From FEN-1219 sp963744305 (GTDB lineage Bacteria; Pseudomonadota; Gammaproteobacteria; Steroidobacterales; Rariloculaceae): a DNA stretch of 64,000 nucleotides. Below the pieces are notes generated by a model that did not search any database, was not told the origin of the DNA, and saw only the letters and a list, made by a program, of their open reading frames with translations. Shown in pieces: positions 30,690-39,800 of this stretch (positions are counted from its first letter, which is position 1; every line of letters starts with the position of its first letter). The stretch spans positions 1-64,000 of the forward strand of contig CAVUTF010000037.1 of the NCBI GenBank assembly GCA_963744305.1, given 5' to 3'. The position numbers and the translations under genes were made by a program.

Positions 30690-32310
30690 ATGAAAGCACA
30701 GCTCGCCGGCTTCCTCGCCGTGCTCGCGAGCGCGGCGGCGTCGGCTGCTCCCGGCACGCTACTCGACGCCGTGGAATCCGGCGATCGAGCCGCCGCGCTG
30801 ACGCTGCTCGAGGCAGGCAGCGACGTGCACGCGCGCGGGGCGGACGGCACGACGGCGTTGATGTGGGCCGCATATCACGGCGACGTCGACTTGGTGCAAC
30901 GGCTCATCAAAGCCGGTGCCGATGTGGATGCGCGGAACGAGTTCGGCGCGTCGGCGCTTTCCGAGGCCGCGGTCCACGGCCTCGACGCCGATCATCGCGG
31001 CATTGCTCGACGCCGGTGCGGACGCCAATGCCGCGAATCCCGAGGGCGAGACGCCGTTGATGGTCGTCGCGCGAACCGACAACGTCAAAGCGGCCGAGCT
31101 GCTAGTCGCAGCCGGAGCCGACATCAACGCGAAAGAGGAGTGGGGCGGGCAATCGCCATTGATGTGGGCGGCCGCGCAAAGCCAGCCGGAGATGGTGAAG
31201 TTTCTGGTCGGTAAGGGCGCGGACGTCGCAGCGGCTAGCATCGACCGCAACTGGCAACGCAAGGTCATCACGGAGCCGCGCCCGAAAGACATGAATCGCG
31301 GCGGCTTCACGGCGCTGCTTTACGCGGCGCGCGAAGGCTGCGTCGACTGCGCGAAGCATCTGATCGAAGGCGGAGCGGATCCGAATCAGACGGACCCCGA
31401 GCGCATGACGCCGCTCGTTCTGGCGTTGCTGAACCTGCATTTCGATTTCGCCGCCTTCATGATCGGCGTAGACGGCATCGACCTGAATAAATGGGATCTA
31501 TTCGGCCGCACGCCGCTTTATATGGCCGTCGACGTGAACACCCTGCCGGCCCAGGGCAACGGCGCCATGATTTACATCCCGAGCCTCGACGAGGCAACGG
31601 CTCTCGACGTCATCCAGATGCTGCTTCAGGCAGGTGCGAACCCGAATATCCAGCTCAAGCGCCGGCCGCCGTATTTGAACGTTCCGCAGGACCGTGGCGG
31701 CGACACGATTCTCTCGCAAGGGGCCACGCCGTTGCTGCGCGCGGCGCGCGCGGGCGACGCCGACGCCGTTCGGCTATTGCTCGAGCACGGCGCGCTCGCG
31801 GATCTGCCGAGCGCGTACGGCGTCACGCCGTTGATGGCTGCCGCGGGCGTGGAGTACGGGCTGCGTGTCACCCGCGGCCGCTACCGGACCGAGGAAGGCA
31901 TGCTCGCAACCTTGCAGCTGCTCGTGGATGCCGGCGCCGACATCAACGCGCGGATGGTCACGGAGCCGAACAGCGGCCTCAACTATCAGGGCAACGCGGG
32001 CCGCCGCCGCGATTTCTCGTACGACAGCCGGGGCCGCCAAATCCCCGGCCCGAACGCAAAGCCGCACCGTACCGCGTTGCACGGCGCGGCGCTCAAGGGG
32101 TACAACTCGGTCGTCGAGTTTCTCGTGAAGAACGGCGCGGACCTGCACGCGACGGATGCCAACGGCCGCACGCCGCTGGATCTGGCCAACGGCCGCTACG
32201 AGGAAGACTTCCTCCGGCAAGCGGCGGAGCCGCATGTCGAAACGGTGGCGTTGATCGAGTCGCTGCTAGCGGCTCAAGAGGCCGCTGAAGCAAAGACTGC
32301 GGGGCACTAA
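30690..32310 (+). CDS. Exported ankyrin-repeat protein (one frameshift)
   Basis: ATG 30690 starts one base after the DUF1552 stop. Signal peptide about 20 residues (LAGFLAVLASAAASA). At least eight ankyrin repeats follow: DGTTALMWAAYHGDVDLVQR, GETPLMVVARTDNVKAAELL, GFTALLYAAREGCVDCAKHL, GATPLLRAARAGDADAVRLL and HRTALHGAALKGYNSVVEFL among them. A frame change near 30985 leaves the repeat register intact. Two longer inserts interrupt the array. About 540 residues. In this gene neighbourhood ankyrin proteins probably hold the periplasmic partners together. Confidence 0.87.
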
Positions 32311-32529
32311 CGCGCCGTCTTTCGCCCCTTGACCCGAATCCGTCTGTCCGGCGCTTGGGCGCGATGCGGCCAAAACTGCTTTCCGCAGTTGGGCGGCCAT
32401 CACAAAATCGCCTCAGGGCTTCCGCGACAGATGAAACCATTGGTTTATGATGGGGAACGAAGAGTAGGAGCATTCCGCCGTTTCGATAGCTCTAGTTCGG
32501 CGCTTTTCTAATTCAAGAGGAGCGGAACG

Positions 32530-32889
32530 ATGTATTACAAAACGTGCTTGACCATTGCCGTGGGCCTGGCAGTGAGCGGGTGCGCCGTGCTTTTCCCCCC
32601 GATCGATCCGAACGCCGCGGTCAGCTCATCCGGCACCGCAACCGCGCTAACCGGCTCTGAGCCGATCACTCAAGTCGACGTGACCGAGTTTCGCGATAGG
32701 GTGCAATGCGAGCCCATGACGCGTACGGGAACCCGGATAGTCGTCTCGAAGCGTTGCTACCCCCTCGGGAAAGACGGCGTGAACGAGCAAGCAGTCGCCG
32801 ATCAGCTCGACCAGGTACGCAAGGACCAGGAAGAGCTCGACCGGCGCCGCCGCGAGGTCCAAGAGCGGCGGGGTCCGGGCCTGTATTGA
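32530..32889 (+). CDS. Small lipoprotein
   Basis: ATG 32530 follows AAGAGGAGCG. The lipobox LAVSGC places the lipidated Cys at about residue 18. The 119-residue product has a Ser/Thr-rich linker, a core with two further Cys (RVQCEPMTRTG and SKRCYPLG) that could form a disulfide, and a charged coiled-coil end (VRKDQEELDRRRREVQERRG). Envelope anchored; function not recognised. Confidence 0.75.
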   Translation: MYYKTCLTIAVGLAVSGCAVLFPPIDPNAAVSSSGTATALTGSEPITQVDVTEFRDRVQCEPMTRTGTRIVVSKRCYPLGKDGVNEQAVADQLDQVRKDQEELDRRRREVQERRGPGLY

Positions 32890-32903
32890 CGAGCCACTCG
32901 GTT

Positions 32904-32933
32904 TTGGCGGCCCGCTGCAGAAACGGTTATAGT
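32904..32933 (+). promoter_or_regulatory. Probable sigma-70 promoter of the RRM gene
   Basis: TTGGCG at 32904-32909 and TATAGT at 32928-32933 with an 18-base spacer. An 85-base leader follows, with a short stem AGGCA/TGCCT near 32968 and a strong TAGGAGGT site. Confidence 0.4.
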
Positions 32934-33018
32934 GCGCGGGTCCAAGATCGCTTCGAACGAGCCTGCAGGCATGGTGCCTACATCCTCTTGAGGGCGAAAC
33001 ACTACCTAGGAGGTAACC

Positions 33019-33351
33019 ATGGGCAGGAAACTTTACGTAGGCAATTTGCCGTATTCGGCGACCGACCAATCGTTGCGCGAAGCATTCGCGGCGAGCGGCA
33101 CGGTGGACTCGGTCAACGTGATCACGGATCGCGACACGGGGCAAAGCAAAGGCTTCGCCTTCATCGAGATGGCGTCGGATCGCGAGGCACAAGCCGCGAT
33201 GCAGGCCATGAACGGCGCGACGCTCGACGGCCGCCAAATCAAGGTCAACGAAGCGAAGCCGAAGGGCTCGGGCGGTGGTGGCGGCGGCCGTAACGGCGGC
33301 TACGGCGGCGGCGGTGGTGGTGGCGGCGGCGGCTACGGCCGGCGCTACTAA
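33019..33351 (+). CDS. Glycine-rich RRM RNA-binding protein
   Basis: A 110-residue protein with one RNA-recognition motif in residues 4-80: RNP2 is LYVGNL and RNP1 is KGFAFIEM. The last 30 residues are nearly all Gly with Arg and Tyr, as in cold-inducible RNA-binding proteins of bacteria. ATG 33019 has a near-perfect TAGGAGGT seven bases upstream and its own promoter-like sequence. Likely acts as an RNA chaperone in the cytoplasm. The Gly run is made of tandem GGC/GGT codons and could vary in length. Confidence 0.93.
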   Translation: MGRKLYVGNLPYSATDQSLREAFAASGTVDSVNVITDRDTGQSKGFAFIEMASDREAQAAMQAMNGATLDGRQIKVNEAKPKGSGGGGGGRNGGYGGGGGGGGGGYGRRY

Positions 33352-33551
33352 AGATACAGCCTCAGCCGGCGCCGGTAATCACGCAATCGAGCGCGATCGT
33401 CGCGCGCCGGCCACGGTCAATCGGCGCGCCGACGGCGCGATGCGTCGTCCGCAATTCGTCGCCCGTTAATCTCAGTCACATCGCCGTCATAGAGCGCTCC
33501 GATACTCGGCTCGGCAATCCGCGGGCACCAGCGCGCGCACTCTAATTGCCG

Positions 33552-34409
33552 ATGATTCGACGCACACGCAAGCCTCTGACCGAACAGGCCCGCAGCTACT
33601 CGGGCGGCGACTACATCCGGCTCACCGACGGCCTCACGCACTATCGAGACGAAGGCCCGGCAGACGGCACGCCGCTCGTCCTGCTGCATGGCGCGACCGT
33701 CTCGCTTTGGACGTTCGATTTGCTCGTGCCATTGCTTGGCCCCTTGGGCTTCAGAACGTTGCGCTTTGATCTTTTCGGGCACGGTTTGTCGGATCGTCCG
33801 GCAACCGCTTACACGCTGGACCTGTTCACGCGCCAGACGACCGAGCTCCTCGAAGCAATTCGGTTTCCGCGACCCACCGCGATCCTCGGGCATTCGGTCG
33901 GCGCCGCGATTGCCGCCGCGGTTAGTGCGGCATGTTCTGCATCGATCGACCGGCTCGTGCTCGTCGCACCGATGCTGAACTTCAATGCAACCACGGCCTG
34001 GTCGCGCGCATTGCGTTGCCCGGGTCTAGGCGAGATTCTGCTGCGGCTCGTCGCGAGGCCCGCGTTCGTGCGCAGACGCCGTACGCGGTACGCCAGCATC
34101 GGCCATCCGCAACTCGCTGAACGCTTTCTCGAGCAAGCATCGTACGACGGCTTCTGGTCGGCGATGCTCTCGATGATGCGGAACGAAACGCTCGGTGATC
34201 AGAGCCGGCACTACGCCGCGCTGCCCGGCCTGGATCGCGACGTGCTCGTGATTTCGGGGAGCCGCGACGACGTTCTGCCGACCAAGGACCTCGCGCGCGT
34301 GCGCGAGCTGCTGCCGGGCCATTCCCACCTCGCGATCGAGGGTGCGGCGCATAACCTACTGCTGACACATCCGGCGGACGTCGCGGCTGCGCTGCGCGCC
34401 GTCACCTGA
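33552..34409 (+). CDS. Alpha/beta hydrolase
   Basis: 285 residues with the full hydrolase set: oxyanion motif LLHGATVS, the turn FDLFGHGLSDRP, nucleophile Ser in ILGHSVGAA, catalytic Asp in ISGSRDDVLP and His in IEGAAHNLLL. No signal peptide, so cytoplasmic. ATG 33552 is preferred to a TTG two codons earlier. The cap domain is basic (AFVRRRRTRY). Its stop overlaps the end of the opposite-strand lipoprotein gene by 8 bases. Substrate unknown; related to MhpC-type C-C hydrolases and epoxide hydrolases. Confidence 0.9.
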   Translation: MIRRTRKPLTEQARSYSGGDYIRLTDGLTHYRDEGPADGTPLVLLHGATVSLWTFDLLVPLLGPLGFRTLRFDLFGHGLSDRPATAYTLDLFTRQTTELLEAIRFPRPTAILGHSVGAAIAAAVSAACSASIDRLVLVAPMLNFNATTAWSRALRCPGLGEILLRLVARPAFVRRRRTRYASIGHPQLAERFLEQASYDGFWSAMLSMMRNETLGDQSRHYAALPGLDRDVLVISGSRDDVLPTKDLARVRELLPGHSHLAIEGAAHNLLLTHPADVAAALRAVT

Positions 34410-35397
34410 TCAGGATCTCCACCGAATCCGGGCCGGCGAGCACGATCTGTGCATTGGCCTGATTCGGGTCGATCTGATTGAACTTGCCGGTCGCGCGCAC
34501 GCGCACGGCGGTGCTCAGCAACTTGTTGCGGCCGCTCACGGCCGCGGACGGATCCGCCGCGTCCCAGGCGTTTTGCAGCTTCTCGCGGATTTGCGCGAAC
34601 GTTTCTGGATCGTCGAAATTCACCAAGGTGTACTGGCGCCGCAGCTGCCCCGGGAGCTCCTGGAGCACCGCGAACACGTTGAAGATCACCTGCGGGCTCT
34701 TCGGAAAAAGGACCAACGCTCCTTCGATGGCCGCGGGTTGGCCGTGCAGCGCCATCACCGATTCCACGACTTCCACAGGCCGTTCGATATCCTGCAGCTG
34801 CAAGTGCACCGGTCGCTCGGGCTCTCTTCGGATCTCGTAGAACAATCGCACCACGTCGTTACGGGCGAGATCGCGCGTTAGCTCCGGACGGCGGACGTAA
34901 ACGGGCATTACGACGTCGCCGCGCTCGACCACGAGAATCGACCCGCCGGCGTGCACCGCGTGCACCAAGAACAATTCGTTGTCCTTGCCCCGAAGGTCGT
35001 CGGGAACGCTGGCCTGGTACTCGTAGGCTGGCATCGCCGGCGTGGGCTCGTACTTGTCGACGACTTCGAGAGACCGAAGCTCTACATGCATCTGCGCGGA
35101 ACGGTTCTCCATCAGCGTTCCGCGGATCCGCACGCGATCGTGCCTCCGGAGCGCGGCGAGCGCCGCCGCGAGGTCCGGGTTCGGTGCGACGAGCGATACC
35201 TCCACGAACTCGAAGAAGTTCTCCGGATGGCGGTAAGTGAAAACGTAGAGATTCAGATCCGGATAGGCGCCGTGGATCTCACCCTCGACGGCGTTGCCGG
35301 CTTGGATCTCGCGTTGGAACTCAACCGGGATGGACGCGCACGCCTGCAAGAGCAGCAAAAAGGCTGCGGGAGGCATCCAGCGAACGAGATGAGTCAT
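34402..35397 (-). CDS. Lipoprotein of unknown function
   Basis: ATG 35397 gives MTHLVRWMPPAAFLLLLQAC with a lipobox LLLQAC; upstream in-frame codons add a tail that would spoil the signal. The mature part is beta-rich: GEIHGAYPDLNLYVFTYRHP, DRVRIRGTLMENRSAQMHVE, NDVVRLFYEIRREPERPVHL. OB-like strands binding a small ligand or an envelope partner are possible, but the family is not recognised. 331 residues, frame intact. Divergent from the TraB/GumN gene. Confidence 0.75.
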   Translation of the reverse strand: MTHLVRWMPPAAFLLLLQACASIPVEFQREIQAGNAVEGEIHGAYPDLNLYVFTYRHPENFFEFVEVSLVAPNPDLAAALAALRRHDRVRIRGTLMENRSAQMHVELRSLEVVDKYEPTPAMPAYEYQASVPDDLRGKDNELFLVHAVHAGGSILVVERGDVVMPVYVRRPELTRDLARNDVVRLFYEIRREPERPVHLQLQDIERPVEVVESVMALHGQPAAIEGALVLFPKSPQVIFNVFAVLQELPGQLRRQYTLVNFDDPETFAQIREKLQNAWDAADPSAAVSGRNKLLSTAVRVRATGKFNQIDPNQANAQIVLAGPDSVEILIR

Positions 35398-35469
35398 GCG
35401 AGGCTCGGCCACGACACTTGTTGTATGTGTTAGTGTGACAGACCACGCGACGCACAAGGAGCCCCACCC

Positions 35470-36681
35470 ATGGCTAAAGCAAAACCCGCGACCCCGAAGC
35501 GCAAACCGACACTCGCGAAAGACAAGCGCGAAGCAAAGTCAACGGGTCAAAAACCCGCGGCGCAAAAAACCGCGCGCAAGAACGCGCCCGCTCCTTCCGC
35601 GCCAACGGTCGAGTCCGTCGATAGCGGCGGCCGTGTTCATACGGAGCATGAATATCCAGGGATCGTGATCGCGGAGTCACGTCCACCGTTCTTGCTTCGC
35701 CTTCCGTTGCGCCTGCTGCCGCTCGGCTGCATCACGATGTTGCTTGGCCTTGCACCGGCGTTGGCGCAAGAGGATTCGGCCGCGGAATCGCCGCCGGCGG
35801 GGATCGATGAGCTGACCGTGATCGGCCGCTATCCCGGCCCGCCGATGTGGAAGGTGTCGTCCGGAACCCACGTGCTATGGATCTTCGGCAACCTGACGCC
35901 GTTGCCTAAAGGTCTGACCTGGGATCCGCGCAACGTCGAGCGCGTGATCGAACGAGCGCAAGGCGTCATCGGCGAAGTCGAGTTCAGCGCACACGAGTAC
36001 AACCCGTTCAAGCTCATCGGTCTAGTGCGTCAGGCGCGGCGCTTGTCGCGGAACGCGGACGACGCGGCGCTCGCGGAAGTGTTGCCCCCGGATCTCTATG
36101 CGCGCTATGCGGCGTTGCGCGCCCGCTATACGCCGCGCGACCGCAACGAAAAATTGCGGCCGGTGTTGGCCGTGCAGCGCGTTTACAATGCGGCCCTCGA
36201 TGACACCGGGCTCACCACGGAACGGGGGCGCGTCTCGAAAGAGATCCGGCGCATCGTGCGCCAGCACGACGTCGCGGCGACGCGAATGAAGTTCGAGCTC
36301 GAGCCGCAAGACGTGCTCGCCGATCTCGAGGAGGTCACGCCGGAGGCGGAGCTGAAGTGCTTCGAGACCGCGGTGACCACGATCGAGACCGACCTCGACG
36401 CAATGAAGGCACGCGCGAATGCGTGGGCGTTAGGAGACGTCGAGGCACTGCGGCGTTTCGACTACCCGGACCCGCAAGGCGACTGCCTCGCGATGCTCGT
36501 CTCCGCGTCGGGTCTGGACGAGCTCAGAAATCGCGTTTACGCGCAGTGGCTCGTCGAGGCGGAAGCTGCGCTCGCGGCGAACGAAACGTCGTTCGCGGTG
36601 CTGCCGATGCGCGAGCTGTTCGCGGCCGATGGGTTGCTCGCGCAGCTCGCAGCCAAGGGCTACGCGATCACGGCGCCTTGA
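35470..36681 (+). CDS. TraB/GumN family protein with a lysine/alanine-rich N-terminal extension
   Basis: From about residue 120 the protein resembles TraB/GumN (erythromycin-esterase-like/TIKI fold): MWKVSSGTHVLWIFGNLTPL, RAQGVIGEVEF with a conserved Glu, and later GDCLAMLVSASGLDELRNR and FAVLPMRELFAADGLLAQL. Before it lie an apparent membrane segment (residues 78-100) and a 45-residue tail of Lys-Pro-Ala repeats (KPATPKRKPTLAKDKREAKS), like a histone H1 tail. The tail begins at ATG 35470 after AAGGAG, so the start is well supported. A GTG at 35665 would give only the signal-like segment and domain; the two parts could be separate proteins joined by a base error. Confidence 0.75.
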   Translation: MAKAKPATPKRKPTLAKDKREAKSTGQKPAAQKTARKNAPAPSAPTVESVDSGGRVHTEHEYPGIVIAESRPPFLLRLPLRLLPLGCITMLLGLAPALAQEDSAAESPPAGIDELTVIGRYPGPPMWKVSSGTHVLWIFGNLTPLPKGLTWDPRNVERVIERAQGVIGEVEFSAHEYNPFKLIGLVRQARRLSRNADDAALAEVLPPDLYARYAALRARYTPRDRNEKLRPVLAVQRVYNAALDDTGLTTERGRVSKEIRRIVRQHDVAATRMKFELEPQDVLADLEEVTPEAELKCFETAVTTIETDLDAMKARANAWALGDVEALRRFDYPDPQGDCLAMLVSASGLDELRNRVYAQWLVEAEAALAANETSFAVLPMRELFAADGLLAQLAAKGYAITAP

Positions 36682-36850
36682 AAGTGCCGTGATATCCGCC
36701 GGCGGAGCCGCGGTTCTATTGACCTAATGCATTGCCTTGTTTGCGGCGTGAGCGTGCGCCACAATCGCGGCAACGCGATTCCTTGCGGCCTCCCGAAAAG
36801 AGGTGCGCGGCGGGCCGACACCCGCAAGCGAATAACAAGAAGAAGAGCTG

Positions 36851-39800
36851 TTGAGAACGCGTCCTGCAGTGACCTTTGCCTTGTTTGCGGTGCTGACCGC
36901 AGCGCCGCGGTGGGTCTCCGGCAACGAAGAGGATGATGCCCTCCTCGCGGCGCTGATCACCACGGTTGCGCTTCACGATATCGCGATCATCGCCGGCGTC
37001 TCGCCGACGCCGCTTATCCAGTACGGCGCTGAAACCGTCGAGTTAGCCGCGAACATCAGGCTGAAGTACTACCCCGCTTGGCTCCAGGCGCCTCGCGACA
37101 TTGCCGTCGATCCAGCGACGCCGTCGCCGAACGCGAGCTACTCGGCCGATGGCTGCGGAATTGAATTCGAGCTGCTGAGTCCGAAAGCCGAGTACGAGAA
37201 CCTATTCGGTGTCGTGAACTTTCGCGATCCCTACGTCGATCCGCGCACGAGCCGAGTCTATCCGTGGTTCAATCTCGCGAATCCCAACAATACGCGCTGG
37301 GGGTTCTTGCAGCCGCCGAGCGCTCTATCACGCGAACTCGCCGGTGAAGTTGACCGTCGGAACACCGACGGACGTACGCCGCTACGACATTGCGAACGGT
37401 ACGTTCAGTGAGCCAGATTTCCCGATCGACGCGTTCGCCGACGAGCCGCAGCTCGTGTACCTCCCGATCGGTCGGCACACCATCGAGTGGCGTGCAGGAA
37501 CGCAGCTCAACCAGATAACGGACGTAGTAATACCGGGCGCTCTGCTTGCGATCGGCGTAATGACCGAGGTCATCAAGGCCTACGGCGGCATGAGCATCGC
37601 GAAGCAAGTCAGGAGCGGTGCGATCGCCAACATCGGTGAAGAAGTTGCGGACCCGGAACGCGCTGCTCGCGTTGCGGAAGGGCGTGAAGCGATTCGACGA
37701 CTTCTGGCAAAAAGCTTGGACGGAGCGCAGACGCGGAAAGCTGGCGCGCGAGATTCGCAAGAAGATCGGCTGCGAGTTCTTGGGTGCGATACTCGACGTG
37801 TTGAACAAAGCGGACGCCGCCGGAGTGAAGGTGGTCGACGAGGTAACCGCGAGCGCTTTGGTGAGACAAGGTGTCTTGACGCCCGTGCAAGGCAGATCTC
37901 GTAGAGGCCATTCACTCCACGCTTTCGAACCTAGGGAACGATCTCAGCATCACGGCGATCAAAGCCGTGCTCAGCTGCGATGATCCCGACGAGACCGTGG
38001 CAGCCATCATCGAAACGTTGTTGAAGACGGTCGGCATCGACGCGTATTTCGAGCGGGAAACCAGCGTGAGATATGCGTTTCAGCGCGTCACCGTGTACGA
38101 CAGCCAGCCTCCTGCGATCAATATCGCTCCCGAGCCCCTGACCATCGAAGCGACGGACTTCGGCGGCACTCGCCTGCATCGTGCCCGCCCGCAGTTGCTC
38201 GCGATCGCCGAGGCAGGAGCGTCGGACAATTGCGGCCGAATGCCGGAGTTGATCCTCGCCGGCGCCAGAATTGTTGCCGCTCGGATTGACCGAGCTCACG
38301 TGGACCGCACGCGACAAGGGTCCGAACCCGCCTTCCGATACTCGGAATTACGCGCCGACGGCGATCCAGCGAATCATAGTGCGCGACACACAGCCGCCGA
38401 TTCTGCTGGCGCCGCCGAGCAAGGTCATCGAAGCATCGGGAGACGTGCCGCTGATCGCGGCAGCGATCGGCGACGCGGCGGCCGTCGACCTCGTGGACGT
38501 GCAGCCGACGGATCGTCAACGACGCGCCGGTGTCGTTTCCGCTGGATCGGCGCACGCGCGTGCAGTGGAGCGCGACGGATCGCTCGGGCAACGCGGCCAT
38601 GGCGACGCAGCAAATCACGGTGAAAACCGCTTGGCACCAACACCACGCCGACGGCGAATGCCGCGTCCGCGCGCACGCTGACGGCGCAACCGGTCGACAT
38701 CCGCTTGACCGCGCACGACCTCGACGAGCTCGACGGCCGCGTCGATCCGCTCTGGTTCCAGCATCGAGTCGCCGCCGGCGTAGGGCGAATTCATCGCGCC
38801 CCTGTATCCCGTTCTTCATCGAGGACTATCGCACGCGGCCGAACGACGGGCTCGGCGCCGATTACGATCCCGTGCGGACCGATACTGCCGCACACGTTCG
38901 TGACGGAGACACTACTGCGAGATGGATCTGCAGCCGCCAGCCGCCGCAACTTCGTGCACGACGCGCTGTTCGTGCACGTGACCGACGAGGGCATTCGGTA
39001 CGTGCTCGACGCGTTTTTCCGATTGCACCGACTCGAGGACAACGCCGAGACCGTCGCGCGCTTCTCGAAGTGGAATGCCGACGGCGAGTTCCTCGGTCAG
39101 GCGCAGCATCGGCTCCAACGACGAGGATCCGGCCGCTCGACGACACATTCGTCGTGGATCGCGACGGATTCCTCTACTTACTACACTGCAACCGAGCTCC
39201 GGCTCGAGCAGCAATGAGTTGCGTCTCGTGGAAGCTGCACGACCGAGTGGGCCAGTGCCGACACGCACACGAGCCAGATTTGCGTCGTCGGCTACGAGTT
39301 CGACAGCGGCTCTGCGCCCGGGAAGCGGGCTCGACGCGAGGTCCTTGAGCCTCGCGCGAATCGATAGCGACACCCGGCGTCGCTTACGTGGCTGACGCGC
39401 GCCGCCTCTTCGCGTTCGAGCTGCTTGGCGAACGGCGATACGCGTTACATCGGCGAGGTAGGACCGAAGGAGCGGCGAGGCAGGTCGTCGCTGGACTGGC
39501 TCGGCAAGCCGCAGGCGCTCGAGGTCGGCTCGGACGGCAGCGTCTACGTCGGCGGACGTGCTGCACCACCGCATCCACAAGATCGGCGGCGCGCGAAGCG
39601 CAACGCTGCAGCGCGGCTCGTTCCCGGCGACTACGTCGGCTGGTCAGGACGTTGCACGGGCAGCGGCAACAGAGCCTGCGACGAGGACGCTCGAAAGGAG
39701 CCGCGGCTACAGCTGCACGTTCGACGCCGAACAGCTGCACCGTCGCGGCGCGCTCGCTCGGGCAATGCACAGGGGCAGTTCAACACGCCGAAGTTCATCG

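Noticed and set aside
32374..32390. Terminator after the ankyrin gene (AACTGC/GCAGTT stem)
   Set aside because: Six-base stem without a T-run; too weak to call.
33262..33348. CRISPR-like or satellite repeat of GGC/GGT triplets
   Set aside because: It is the glycine-rich tail of the RRM protein; no spacers.
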